Shown here in pieces: positions 8,489 to 17,612 of a stretch of DNA of 49,580 bases. Location of the stretch: the IMG/VR virus record IMGVR_UViG_3300032173_000010, positions 1-49,580 of that record. The stretch is one strand, 5' to 3'. The notes beneath the pieces are model-generated. The model did no database searches. It was given only the letters and a program-made list of their open reading frames with translations, and had not been told where the DNA came from. Each line of letters begins with the position of its first letter. Positions within the stretch are counted from its first letter, which is position 1. The translations under genes were made by a program, and so were the position numbers. Source of the stretch: a virus.

Positions 8489-9676
8489 TCACCGAACTAT
8501 AATGGAACTCAATTGCTCCAGGTCTTGACGCTGTTGCTCTAAGTCTTGCAATAATTGATCGAAATCGTGTCGCTGTATTGATTGTTCCTGAACCAGTTGT
8601 TCAGTATATGTGCGTATGTTGTTAATCACATCAATCATCTCATCGCACTTCTTCTCCACTTCAGATAAAGGGAATTCTTCCCATTCAACGATCTTAGGAA
8701 TCGGTCGCTCTTTCGCCGGTTGTGTCTTTTGTCCTGGATGAAGAACACGATCATTATCATCGAGGCTAGTGATGACTTCAAACGAACCATTGCGATGAAC
8801 AGGGTCGTATTTCTTGCCATCGAACTGCCAGGGCGTCGAGCCTTCTTTGCAAACTTCAAATCGCTGCACATTCTTAGGACACGCTTCTTCAGGCGTGATT
8901 TTGAAATGCCAAATCTCTTCAGTTGGCAACTCAATGAGCTTCTGTGTGCGAGCGAGGCTTTTTATGCCTGAGCATTCATGAATTGCTTCTTCCCATATGG
9001 TCGGATCAGAGACAAAGAAGACCTGACCTAATGGTTCTCGCATATCAACGATCCACAATGGTCGATGTCGATTGCGAAAGAGCCATAGCATACGACTGCC
9101 GTTCAATCCTCGCTCACCCACAGCGACAGCCATGTGTCCTTCATTGATGAGACTAAAGACATCACGAATGCCAGCCAACCTTTGAGGATGGTCGGCGTCA
9201 CCGAAGAAGTCCTTTAGCTCTTTAGCAGAATAGTTCTCGCCAGATTCAAATATCCTAAGTAGGATTTCTGAATCGCATTGAGTTTGCAGTCCGTATTTCT
9301 GTTTCAGAGAATGATATTCACAATCATCAACACGACCATTGTGAATCAAACCTATTGATTTGTCCAAACTGGTAAATGGGTGATTATTGTGATTGTTACT
9401 TGGCTCGCCAACACCCTTAGATGCACCACGGGCATGAACCAATAAGAGATTGGGATTATGCTTGGATACTAACTTCCAAACATCCTTCTTGACGAAAGCA
9501 CTCGATTTACCCGGCTCTTTGTGATAAAGGACGTTGCCGTTGACGCCGCTCTCTGTTCCCCAATACCCAGCAGCATCAATGCCTCGGCATTCACTTTTAT
9601 CAAACAGCTTCGTTATCAGTTGGTATGTAAGTACAGGCTTTTTTGATTCGCCTATGTAACCTGCAATTCCACACAT
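8489..9676 (-). CDS. class II glutamine amidotransferase
   Basis: The protein starts MCGIAGYIG, so after Met removal Cys becomes the N-terminal nucleophile of the Ntn-type glutaminases seen in GlmS, PurF and AsnB. Further family features are LLVHARGAS, NHPFTS, GLIHNGRVDD and DSEILL, covering about residues 1-200. The enzyme releases ammonia from glutamine. No isomerase, synthetase or phosphoribosyl domain follows; the last 50 residues form a glutamine-rich coiled coil (395 aa in all), so the ammonia-using partner must be another protein. I chose the ATG at 9676, which overlaps the upstream stop (TAATG), because it puts Cys at position 2. Confidence 0.8.
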   Translation of the reverse strand: MCGIAGYIGESKKPVLTYQLITKLFDKSECRGIDAAGYWGTESGVNGNVLYHKEPGKSSAFVKKDVWKLVSKHNPNLLLVHARGASKGVGEPSNNHNNHPFTSLDKSIGLIHNGRVDDCEYHSLKQKYGLQTQCDSEILLRIFESGENYSAKELKDFFGDADHPQRLAGIRDVFSLINEGHMAVAVGERGLNGSRMLWLFRNRHRPLWIVDMREPLGQVFFVSDPTIWEEAIHECSGIKSLARTQKLIELPTEEIWHFKITPEEACPKNVQRFEVCKEGSTPWQFDGKKYDPVHRNGSFEVITSLDDNDRVLHPGQKTQPAKERPIPKIVEWEEFPLSEVEKKCDEMIDVINNIRTYTEQLVQEQSIQRHDFDQLLQDLEQQRQDLEQLSSIIVR

Positions 9677-10134
9677 TAGCACTCCTCGTCATCTAGCGCC
9701 AGCCATTCAATTTCTTTTCTTTTACGGAAGCCTTCTCCAAACACATCTTCGACTAGCGCCCAATCTTGGATGCAAGTAGCTTCCCATTCTTGTGGTGATG
9801 GCCCGACCGCAGGTTTGAACCCCAGCTTGTCCAATAACTTTTCCATTTCTTCTTTGTCTTCTGGAGTTGGAGTTCTTGGAGGACCATCTTCCAAACATAA
9901 TTCTTCATAAAAGGCAGGATGCAACTTTGATTTGAGACTTTCAGTCACAATCGTTAAATCATGAAGAAAACCACAAGTGCAAGCCGCTGTGCCGTAAACG
10001 TCAATTGATCTATGAACACTGCAATCCCCATGATGGCATAAATGGCCAGCAGGATAAGCAATCACAGGGCGAAAGTAACGGTCCCTGATATGTTCAAGTT
10101 TACGTTTTTCTTTTTCTATTTCTATATCGTACAT
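9676..10134 (-). CDS. hypothetical protein with Cys/His cluster
   Basis: Not recognised. 152 acidic residues. Residues 32-56 contain HLCHHGDCSVHRS and CTCGF, possible zinc ligands. It sits between the amidotransferase and a probable capsid-targeted protein, with overlapping ends on both sides, so the three are probably translated from one mRNA. Confidence 0.55.
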   Translation of the reverse strand: MYDIEIEKEKRKLEHIRDRYFRPVIAYPAGHLCHHGDCSVHRSIDVYGTAACTCGFLHDLTIVTESLKSKLHPAFYEELCLEDGPPRTPTPEDKEEMEKLLDKLGFKPAVGPSPQEWEATCIQDWALVEDVFGEGFRKRKEIEWLALDDEEC

Positions 10135-10661
10135 TAAAAGCCATCCATAGGACCAGAGCTACCGCCCAATGGCGGTGCCGCCAAATCTTGGCCGGTGCCA
10201 CCTGCTGGCGGTGCGACAGGACCAGCTTTATCAATTGTAGTCGATTGTGGCGGTGGAGTGGACTGGTCTTGTGGCTTATCTGTGCCTTTATCGTCTTCTT
10301 CTGGAGCCGTGTCTGTAGTGACCAATTTGTGAATTGGCACGCCAAGATCGCCGACTAGCTTTTCAAGAGATGCGGCACAACCAGCAACGGTCCCAGGTAG
10401 ATCGTCTTTTTCCTCAATGGATTTCATTAAGGCAACGCCGACCTTTTGAAGCGTCAATAAATGCTTCTTTTCTTCCCTGGGCCAATTACTGTGCAATATT
10501 CGGCGAATTTGATTGACAATACGCTCTGAGAATCGGGTTAAGTCCCTGGTTCCCATATTGTTAGCATCGTCACGCAATTCTTGCGCAGCGGTCAATATAT
10601 CGCCGACCTTCTGGCCGAGATAGGCTTGTGACTCGTTAAGTAGAAAATGTTTGAACCTCAT
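10134..10661 (-). CDS. putative internal head protein with capsid-targeting-like N-terminus
   Basis: 175 residues. It starts MRFKHFLLNE, resembling the T4 capsid-targeting peptide (MKTYQEFIAE), in which the gp21 protease cuts after a LxE-type site; here L-N-E at residues 8-10 would fit. The middle is helical (residues 15-100); the C-terminal 60 residues are a proline/glycine-rich low-complexity tail. Similar starts occur at 20116 (-), 30985 (+) and 31213 (+). The function inside the head is unknown, and targeting is inferred from the short peptide only. Confidence 0.5.
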   Translation of the reverse strand: MRFKHFLLNESQAYLGQKVGDILTAAQELRDDANNMGTRDLTRFSERIVNQIRRILHSNWPREEKKHLLTLQKVGVALMKSIEEKDDLPGTVAGCAASLEKLVGDLGVPIHKLVTTDTAPEEDDKGTDKPQDQSTPPPQSTTIDKAGPVAPPAGGTGQDLAAPPLGGSSGPMDGF

Positions 10662-10699
10662 GCTCTATTTAGAGAACGGATTCACATAATTTCTCCAAA

Positions 10700-12349
10700 T
10701 CACTGAGACTCTACAGGAATCTCCGGCTGAAGTTTCAATCCTCGGTGCTGAATTGCCGCCGAGATGAGTCCTTTGAACAACGGAGCGGCGTTCATTAGCC
10801 TGCTTTTGAATTCCGGGTGAGCTTGGGTGCCAATGAAATAAGGATGGATATTACGATCCAATTCCATCATTTCAATGAGTCCAGTATCAGGATTTCGACC
10901 GCTAATTTTCAGTCCACGCTTGGCATATTGGTCAGCAAACTCTGGATTGACTTCATATCGGTGGCGATGACGTTCGCTAATCAACGGCTTGCCGTAAACT
11001 TCGGCGGCAATACTATCCTTGGTCAATTCACACTCATATGACCCTAATCGCATATTGGCTGATTTTTTGTTCAGCTTTTCTTGCCCTTCAACGAAGTGAA
11101 TGACTGGATGTGGCGTTTCCTTGTTGAATTCAAGGCTATTGGCCCCGTCTAAATCGCACTCATTTCGGGCGAATTCAATAACGGCACACTGAAGACCCAG
11201 GCAAATACCTAAGAATGGAATCTTCTTCTCACGAACGTATTGAATGGCTTTAATTTTGCCCTCAGTGCCTCGATTGTCGAAGCCGCCAGGGACAACGATG
11301 CCATCCAAGCCCTCAAAGTGCTTATGAATGCCTCGAAAGTCTTTGTACTTCTCTAATTCATCGGCCCTGATCCATTTGATGTTTACACGAACATCATTGG
11401 CAATTCCGGCGTGAATCAAAGATTCCTTCAGGGACATATACGCTTCGTCGCAATTATCGTACTTGCCAAATACACCGATCTCAATGGCTGGCATATGGTT
11501 GCCAACATATTTTTCTACAACTTCACGATATTTGTGAATGCGGCAAGCACTCCGATTCAATCGGAAAAGGTCAACGAAAAGGTCGTCAACGTGCCGATCA
11601 TAAAACTCCAGCGGAACTTGATAAATGCTCTGAACGTCTGGGGCATCAAAAATACACTCACGCTTTACGTTGGTAAGCATTGAGACTTTGGCCAACAGCT
11701 TCTCTGGGATGGCTTTATCTACACGGCAGAAAATCACATCAGGTTGCAGACCATGCCGCTGAAGCTCTTTAACGCTGTTTTGGAGGGGTTTTGTCTTGAA
11801 TTCCTTGATCGTATTCACCCATAGAATGGGAGCGACCATAGCGATCAATACGTCGTCTTTGAACTTCTGTTTGAATTGTCGCATGGCTTCAAAAAAGGCG
11901 AAGCTCTCGCTATCACCAACAGTGCCGCCAATCTCGACAATAACAACATCTTTATCTTTGCCCAAATCCACCAGACGTTGTTGGATTTTATCCGTCAAGT
12001 GTGGAATAAGCTGGATAGTTTGGCCGAGGTATTTACCTGATTCTTGTTCCTCGATCAATTCCTTGTGCAACGTCCCAGACGTGCAGATGTTCATTTTGTT
12101 GACATTGATGCCAGCAATACGCTCGTAGTGACCCAGATCGAGGTCGGTTTCCGTACCATCATCGCACAGAAAACACTCCCCGTGTTCACGGGGAGCTAGA
12201 ATTCCGGCATTTGTATTCAGATACGGATCAAATTTTATAAGGGTGATATTATGCCCACGAAACTTCAGCAAGAGGCCAACACTCGCCGCCGAGACGCCCT
12301 TCCCCGTACCTGAGATCACACCACCGACAACAATTAAATACTTGCACAT
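10700..12349 (-). CDS. pyrG: CTP synthase
   Basis: A full-length CTP synthase (549 aa; E. coli 545), converting UTP to CTP with glutamine-derived ammonia. The synthetase half starts CKYLIVVGGVISGTGKGVSA (P-loop) and has KFDPYLNTNAG, HGECFLCDDG and DLDLGHYER. The amidotransferase half has the nucleophile in GICLGLQ, then HRHRYEVN and QAHPEF, so all catalytic parts appear intact. I prefer the ATG at 12349, with GGGAGCGAGC upstream, over one 12 bases further. With the class II reductase at 13047 it would raise dCTP supply. Small differences from bacterial enzymes (GVISGTGKG rather than GVVSSLGKG) indicate a divergent phage lineage. Confidence 0.95.
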   Translation of the reverse strand: MCKYLIVVGGVISGTGKGVSAASVGLLLKFRGHNITLIKFDPYLNTNAGILAPREHGECFLCDDGTETDLDLGHYERIAGINVNKMNICTSGTLHKELIEEQESGKYLGQTIQLIPHLTDKIQQRLVDLGKDKDVVIVEIGGTVGDSESFAFFEAMRQFKQKFKDDVLIAMVAPILWVNTIKEFKTKPLQNSVKELQRHGLQPDVIFCRVDKAIPEKLLAKVSMLTNVKRECIFDAPDVQSIYQVPLEFYDRHVDDLFVDLFRLNRSACRIHKYREVVEKYVGNHMPAIEIGVFGKYDNCDEAYMSLKESLIHAGIANDVRVNIKWIRADELEKYKDFRGIHKHFEGLDGIVVPGGFDNRGTEGKIKAIQYVREKKIPFLGICLGLQCAVIEFARNECDLDGANSLEFNKETPHPVIHFVEGQEKLNKKSANMRLGSYECELTKDSIAAEVYGKPLISERHRHRYEVNPEFADQYAKRGLKISGRNPDTGLIEMMELDRNIHPYFIGTQAHPEFKSRLMNAAPLFKGLISAAIQHRGLKLQPEIPVESQ

Positions 12350-12439
12350 GCTCGCTCCCACATCTCTAGTTGGCCTTTTTCCAGTTGCTTACATATGGGA
12401 GTAAAGCATAATGCAATCCGAGAAAATAAGCAAGCGATC

Positions 12440-12994
12440 TCAATGTTGCATTGCGTGATCTGCAACTTTTTTGCACATATCAACAAAGTGTTGTTGGCTG
12501 AATGTGTTCTTCATCCAATTGATGTCCTTGTGTACCCATTGGACATTACCATCAACATAACCTTCGTTGCTGTCGATGCGATCCAAAGAAGCTGTGAATT
12601 TATCTTTACCCGTTGCAGCAAAGTTAATTTCCATTCCACTCATGGCACATTTTCTATTTTGCTTCAGAAATAAATCCCAAGCATATTCTATCGTAATTGA
12701 AAAAGGCAATTCTTTGATTTTGGCTCTTTGTCTTTTTCTTTTTATGCAGTCCCAACGATTGCCGGATATTTCGCCACAACCATTCCAAGCATGATGATTT
12801 TTACCAGAAAGGTATTGTTCACAACCGCAAGACTTGATCGGATATTTTGTTCTTCTCAAAGCGCCTAAATTGCATTCGTAAAGATCGCCACAATCGCATT
12901 TACACAGAACAAAATGACGTGGGCGACCTTGCCCCTTCATTCCCAAATCTTCGACAATTGTTAACTTATTGTGCTTTTCACCAATTAAACTCAT
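12440..12994 (-). CDS. HNH homing endonuclease
   Basis: 184 residues. The first half holds cysteine pairs (LCKCDCGDLYEC and KSCGCEQ), a small zinc ribbon common in phage homing endonucleases; the second half is a degenerate HNH fold with SLDRIDSNEGYVDGNVQWVH, the usual D-R-I-D..GY..GN..WV pattern, and KCAMSG before it. Such free-standing genes spread by cutting intron-less or endonuclease-less relatives. It lies between pyrG and the reductase gene, one of at least five HNH genes here. The start at 12994 has GGAG 9 bases upstream. Confidence 0.75.
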   Translation of the reverse strand: MSLIGEKHNKLTIVEDLGMKGQGRPRHFVLCKCDCGDLYECNLGALRRTKYPIKSCGCEQYLSGKNHHAWNGCGEISGNRWDCIKRKRQRAKIKELPFSITIEYAWDLFLKQNRKCAMSGMEINFAATGKDKFTASLDRIDSNEGYVDGNVQWVHKDINWMKNTFSQQHFVDMCKKVADHAMQH

Positions 12995-13046
12995 AAAAAC
13001 TCCTACCAATGGATTCACCTATTATGTAGGAGTGTTGTGATAAATA

Positions 13047-15311
13047 TTATCTAATTTCGCAAGAACCACCACTACAAGCCCATTCTTGAGTTGGTTTGGT
13101 TTCGTCGGTTTCCTCGATCATCATCGAATAATCCACGTCTTTATATTCCCTCTGCAAATCTTGCCAGAGCTTCCAGTTGTGGACTTCTTTGAGGCAGTGC
13201 GTCATATGACGAGCATCGCCTTCAAAATATCGGTTAGCGAATTGGACGGCACGACGGACAAAATCCTTCTTCGCCTCCCATGAAGCATAAGCGATCTTAT
13301 ACTTGGTATGGCTGAAGATGTAATCAATTACCACTTCGCCGACCGCTGGTGTCTTGGGTTCAATCAGCGGATCGCCAAAACCAAGAACCGTTTCACAAGC
13401 TGCCCATAGATTGTCATCGAAGGCTCGTAGACCATCAACAATGAGGCCGCTGGCGAACAGACTGCCTTCGCCATACATCTGAACAATTTCACGGGAAGTG
13501 TGTACCGTACACATTGGGGCTTGGGGATAATCCAAGTCGCCCGATTGAGGAAGCAATGCAATGCCCGCAAAGAAATTCCTATTGTCGTAGATGTAGTCTG
13601 TGATGCCGTCCCATTCATCAGGGCGAACATTGATCGTATTGGAGACGTTATGAGTGAGCCACGGTTGGGTGCAAAGCTCAGGACGTGTTCCAGCCATGAC
13701 CCAATTTGCCTGTGTACTCTTAACGTGTTCCAGGAGCTTCAATGCCGACAACTGATTCTTGGTCTTCGCCCCATCGGGAACTTCAACACAGAACGTAATA
13801 ACCTCGTCGGTCTTGTTCGCACTCCACACAGATTTTTCAACAGCAAGTCCGTTGCGTTCCTTGAAGTATTGCAGCGGGGCTTCCATATAGTTGCCCTGAA
13901 TACGACGGAAATATCGCTTGGCGTGATGCGGGTGAATGCCACTGGCACTACCAAGAATACAGCTAGTCGTACCGGCTGGCTTTACGCATGTTGCACGAGC
14001 GGCTGGATTGATACCAATTTGCTTGGCCATCCACTCGTTCGTGTCCAGAATGAGCTTTGCCATTTCCTGCTGAGTCTTCTCATCGAAGATAATATCAGGA
14101 TTGTCCATCATGCCCGTAATGCTGACGCCGAGCAACGCTTCTCGTTCAACAATCTCCTTGGATGTTTGACCGAGATATTCAAAATTTGTATATGACGCCT
14201 GTAGTGTGCCAATAATGGCGGCAGCTTTAGCGGCAATGGCAAAATCTTCTTTAGTCTTAATCTTACGACCATTGATTTCGCAAAGATTACACATTTGCCA
14301 ACCAGAAACACCAGTCTTCCAGTGAACTGGCCACATGCCGATTTCAACACATGGGTTGACAAGAAAATCACGGTGGTCAGCAAATACGAATCCGGGTTCG
14401 CCGAATTCTTTTACGTCCTTCATTGCCTCTTCAAATTGCTCCTTGGTGGTTTCACCACGAATAAGCAACATAGAGTTGTTGGACCTTGCACGTTGAGGAT
14501 TGTCCGTAAACCAATTGCCAGTCTTGGCCTTACGCATATCCATATCGTCTACCGAGAACAAGCAGATGGTAGCCGAACGACGCACGCCACCACTCAACAC
14601 GGCATCGCTGGCGTGCATTACAATATCGTATGCGTCAATAGACCGCAGACGATTGAAGCGTTGGCAGCGATCATCCAGGAGCTTGCGAATGATCTCTAGC
14701 GAACGTCGCAATGGTTCTGGCCCTGGGGCTTTTCCAACACCTGATGCCAATACAGCACCGGCTGGACGAATCTCTGAGAAATCGAATGTTACATCGCAAC
14801 CATACCATTCCGAGAATTCCTCGTTAGGCATATATGTTGCCAACAAAATGCCCAAAGCATCAGACCAGCCCTCGATTGAATCGGGAATGATATGCTTTCG
14901 CTTTTTGTGAGTCTGCTCAAGAGTACGGCTTACATGGAAATCAGGCAGCTTCGCAATATGGTGATGCTGCACAGAAAAACCTGTGCCGCAACCGCACAAT
15001 AGAAGCCAGAATGTTTCCTGGAAAAACCGAACTCTGTCGCAAAATGACACACAGCAGTTGTACATGCGGGCATTTTTTTGTTCAATTGGCTTGCCGCCAA
15101 ATTGAAGCGCTCTTTGTGAGCCTAACACTAATTTCTGGTCAACCTTTTCAAATGCCGATTTAATCACTTCGGCCATGTGCGGAAACTTACGAATGTGCAT
15201 CTGCATCACTCGATCAACCGCTTCGCTCCATGTCTCTCTTCGTTTTTCTTTTTCGTTAAATCGAGCATATCTGCTGACGTAAGTGTATTCCTGTAAAGCC
15301 TTTATAGACAT
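13047..15311 (-). CDS. nrdJ: adenosylcobalamin-dependent (class II) ribonucleotide reductase
   Basis: 754 residues, the size of monomeric class II reductases of the Lactobacillus leichmannii type, which reduce ribonucleoside triphosphates using vitamin B12 and need no small subunit. Visible family features: YSR-like start region, NCCVSFCDRV with CGCGTGFSVQ, NPCVEIGMWP, MCNLCEIN, PAGTTSCILG and a C-terminal CSGGSCEIR, the redox-active cysteine tail. No nrdB gene is nearby, as expected. It supplies deoxynucleotides for phage DNA. I chose ATG 15311 (GAGG upstream) over an upstream TTG. A NrdR-like zinc ribbon is encoded at 3689. The phage depends on host-made or imported cobalamin. Confidence 0.9.
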   Translation of the reverse strand: MSIKALQEYTYVSRYARFNEKEKRRETWSEAVDRVMQMHIRKFPHMAEVIKSAFEKVDQKLVLGSQRALQFGGKPIEQKNARMYNCCVSFCDRVRFFQETFWLLLCGCGTGFSVQHHHIAKLPDFHVSRTLEQTHKKRKHIIPDSIEGWSDALGILLATYMPNEEFSEWYGCDVTFDFSEIRPAGAVLASGVGKAPGPEPLRRSLEIIRKLLDDRCQRFNRLRSIDAYDIVMHASDAVLSGGVRRSATICLFSVDDMDMRKAKTGNWFTDNPQRARSNNSMLLIRGETTKEQFEEAMKDVKEFGEPGFVFADHRDFLVNPCVEIGMWPVHWKTGVSGWQMCNLCEINGRKIKTKEDFAIAAKAAAIIGTLQASYTNFEYLGQTSKEIVEREALLGVSITGMMDNPDIIFDEKTQQEMAKLILDTNEWMAKQIGINPAARATCVKPAGTTSCILGSASGIHPHHAKRYFRRIQGNYMEAPLQYFKERNGLAVEKSVWSANKTDEVITFCVEVPDGAKTKNQLSALKLLEHVKSTQANWVMAGTRPELCTQPWLTHNVSNTINVRPDEWDGITDYIYDNRNFFAGIALLPQSGDLDYPQAPMCTVHTSREIVQMYGEGSLFASGLIVDGLRAFDDNLWAACETVLGFGDPLIEPKTPAVGEVVIDYIFSHTKYKIAYASWEAKKDFVRRAVQFANRYFEGDARHMTHCLKEVHNWKLWQDLQREYKDVDYSMMIEETDETKPTQEWACSGGSCEIR

Positions 15312-15394
15312 TTTTTTCCTCTTTCCTTCTGCCAAATCTTGGTTGGTCTTGTTTGCTGGGAAGGTAGCTAGTCGTTATGAGCCGAAATTTTTGA

Positions 15395-15422
15395 CTATTA
15401 TTGTCGGGGGTCACAATAATAG
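15395..15422. promoter_or_regulatory. 10-bp inverted repeat upstream of the reductase gene
   Basis: CTATTATTGT (15395-15404) pairs perfectly with ACAATAATAG (15413-15422) around CGGGGGTC. It lies 84 bases upstream of the reductase start on the - strand and has no T run, so an operator or mRNA structure is more likely than a terminator. Confidence 0.45.
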
Positions 15423-15441
15423 CTTTTAGGGTCTTTTAAGA

Positions 15442-15478
15442 CAAGCCATAAGTCATTCTAAATGTAACTTATGGCTTG
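15442..15478 (-). terminator. hairpin downstream of the SbcC-like gene
   Basis: CAAGCCATAAGT (15442-15453) pairs perfectly with 15467-15478; the loop itself can add a CATT/AATG pairing. It lies just after the stop of the 15521-17569 gene on the - strand. Only a weak U stretch (TCTTAAAAGA) follows in that direction, so termination may be partial. Confidence 0.55.
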
Positions 15479-15520
15479 CTTTAGCTACCGAATTGACTGG
15501 CTTCAAGTATGGCATGAACT

Positions 15521-17569
15521 TCATTCTTGAACCAATTTTGTATACCCATTCTCGTGAACCAGCTTAATAACGTCTGCTCCTTCGAGCATACGAAGAAGGT
15601 CTGGATCATGAGTGGTTACAAATACTTGTTTATCCTCGGCCAATTCACAGATCATATTGTAAATGCCCTGGACGCCTAGAGGATCGACATTGGTGCTTAC
15701 TTCGTCAAGGAACACAATAGACGGAATAGACCCGGAGCTAATGGTCATGACGTGTGCAAACGATTGGCTCACGGCGAGATTAAGCCGACGCCGTTGGCCA
15801 GTGGACATGGCGTGATATACATACGGATCACCATCCACAGGATTTCGCTCAATTTTTTCGTTCAACTCATTATCGAATTTCAGAGTGATCTTATTGTCGA
15901 TAAGGAACTGAAGCCAATAATTGATACGAGCATTGAGTTCTGGAATAATGCCTTCCACAACCCATTTGCGAATACCATGTTCTCCGAACCCGGCAATCCA
16001 ATAATCAAGATATGGCAATTCCGCTTCGAGGGTCTTTACCTCAAGCTCTTTATCGGCCACATTAAGCGTAACCTTATCAAGTTCGACTTTATCGTTGTCG
16101 ATAATATCTTGATATGGCGAACGGCCCGCTAATTCAGTTTTCTTGCCTTCAACGGAATTCTTGATCTGAGAAATCTCTTGTTCCAGGAGAGCTTCAGAAC
16201 TGTCTGCTTTTGGTTCACGCACTTTAGATGCGGCGACCAAGTTGTTGCGCAATGTTCTAAGCTCTGCATCAATAGAGCTAATCTTTGTTTCGACGGCTTT
16301 TACCAGCGTCGTGGCTTTGTTTTGTCGGAGCTTCAAATCTTCGGTTTTGACAGCGATCTCTTTGCCGCCAGTCATAGCAGTTTGAATATCGAGATTGATG
16401 TTGTTGATCTCTAATTTCAGGCCACTGACATATTTAACGATATTCTCCTCTTCGACCACACTGCGACACTTGCCGCAACGAGTGCCGGGCTTGTTGCCTT
16501 CCAGGTCAGTGATCTCGGCTTCTTTTTTCTTGCGTTCATTCAACTTGGTCTTGGCGGTCGTGGAGAACTCTTCGTATTGCTTGGTGAGTCCTTGAGCCTC
16601 GGCTTTAAGCTCGGAGTCCTTTTCCTTTACCAACTGGAGTTTCTTCTCGAAGTCGGCCTTGGAAACCTCCAAGGGAGGCAACTCGTCGTTGATAGAACCA
16701 ATCTTGGCCTGGGCGTCTTGATAGGCTAGAAGTGCCGCTCCTGCGTCTGTAGATGCAAGCTCTTGCTTCTTTGTCAGGATCGACTTCTCAAGCGTGGCAA
16801 TCTCAGTCTTCTTTGCGAGTTGCCAATCAGCGTGCTTTTTCTCAGTCAACAGAAGACGACGATTTGCATCATCCTTGTTGGACAATAGCAGGTTATATTC
16901 TTTAGCCTTAGAGTCGATATTCTGCTTGATGGCTTTTCGCAACTCTTTGGCGTTCTCATGCCACTCTCGATATTCGCCCAACGAAAGCAGATTTTCTACG
17001 ATCTCTTTCTTGTGGGGATTATCACACTCCAAGAAGCATAGGCGTTGATCGTCTGTGAATATGCACATATTCACAAAGGCATCATAGGACAAACCAATGA
17101 TGTTTTCGATCTGCTTCTGAGTCGTTATCATCGTGCCTTGAGTGATCTCTGTGGTTTTGTCCCAAATGCCATTGGCACTTTCCCACAGTCTCAGGCTGTT
17201 TGATTCTTTTTTGCCACCATCCATGCGTGTGCGAACAACACGATAGTCACCAAAGATAAGCTCGACCTTGCAGTCTTTGCGCACAAGGTTGTGAACGACA
17301 TCATTGACTTTCAATTTCTGCTTTACGGTCTTGCCGAAAAGACCATAAACAATGATCTCTTGAATAGAGCTTTTGCCCGTGCCGTTGCTGCTGGTTTTGC
17401 ATTCTTCGGATTGCTCATTAGGCAATTGAGAGTCAATTGCCTTAGCATCTCGATTCTCTCCACGAATCAAAATGATGTTCCCATAGTTCTTTAATGGGAA
17501 CTGAGTGCCTTCAGGTCCGAAGGGCAAGAAATTCCAAGCTGCAATATGTTTGAAGGTTAGGTTTCTCAT
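15521..17569 (-). CDS. SbcC/Rad50-like recombination nuclease subunit (T4 gp46-like)
   Basis: 682 residues with the layout of T4 gp46: Walker A NGTGKSS (residues 62-68) preceded by an 18-residue insert after GEN as in many phage members, coiled coils at about 205-360 and 380-520, a zinc hook CGKC (365-368) between them, the signature STGQRRRLNLA, and Walker B IVFLDEVS with a later TTHD. Together with the SbcD-like gene at 18346 it forms the ATP-driven nuclease that processes DNA ends for recombination-dependent replication. A glycosyltransferase gene lies between the pair, which is unusual. Confidence 0.9.
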   Translation of the reverse strand: MRNLTFKHIAAWNFLPFGPEGTQFPLKNYGNIILIRGENRDAKAIDSQLPNEQSEECKTSSNGTGKSSIQEIIVYGLFGKTVKQKLKVNDVVHNLVRKDCKVELIFGDYRVVRTRMDGGKKESNSLRLWESANGIWDKTTEITQGTMITTQKQIENIIGLSYDAFVNMCIFTDDQRLCFLECDNPHKKEIVENLLSLGEYREWHENAKELRKAIKQNIDSKAKEYNLLLSNKDDANRRLLLTEKKHADWQLAKKTEIATLEKSILTKKQELASTDAGAALLAYQDAQAKIGSINDELPPLEVSKADFEKKLQLVKEKDSELKAEAQGLTKQYEEFSTTAKTKLNERKKKEAEITDLEGNKPGTRCGKCRSVVEEENIVKYVSGLKLEINNINLDIQTAMTGGKEIAVKTEDLKLRQNKATTLVKAVETKISSIDAELRTLRNNLVAASKVREPKADSSEALLEQEISQIKNSVEGKKTELAGRSPYQDIIDNDKVELDKVTLNVADKELEVKTLEAELPYLDYWIAGFGEHGIRKWVVEGIIPELNARINYWLQFLIDNKITLKFDNELNEKIERNPVDGDPYVYHAMSTGQRRRLNLAVSQSFAHVMTISSGSIPSIVFLDEVSTNVDPLGVQGIYNMICELAEDKQVFVTTHDPDLLRMLEGADVIKLVHENGYTKLVQE

Positions 17570-17612
17570 GCGAACAGTATAGAACTTTTCGCAATGTGCT
17601 GCAATACGATTG

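Noticed and set aside
13500-14195. 231-codon + strand open frame inside the reductase
   Set aside because: Antisense shadow of nrdJ, which has clear family motifs.
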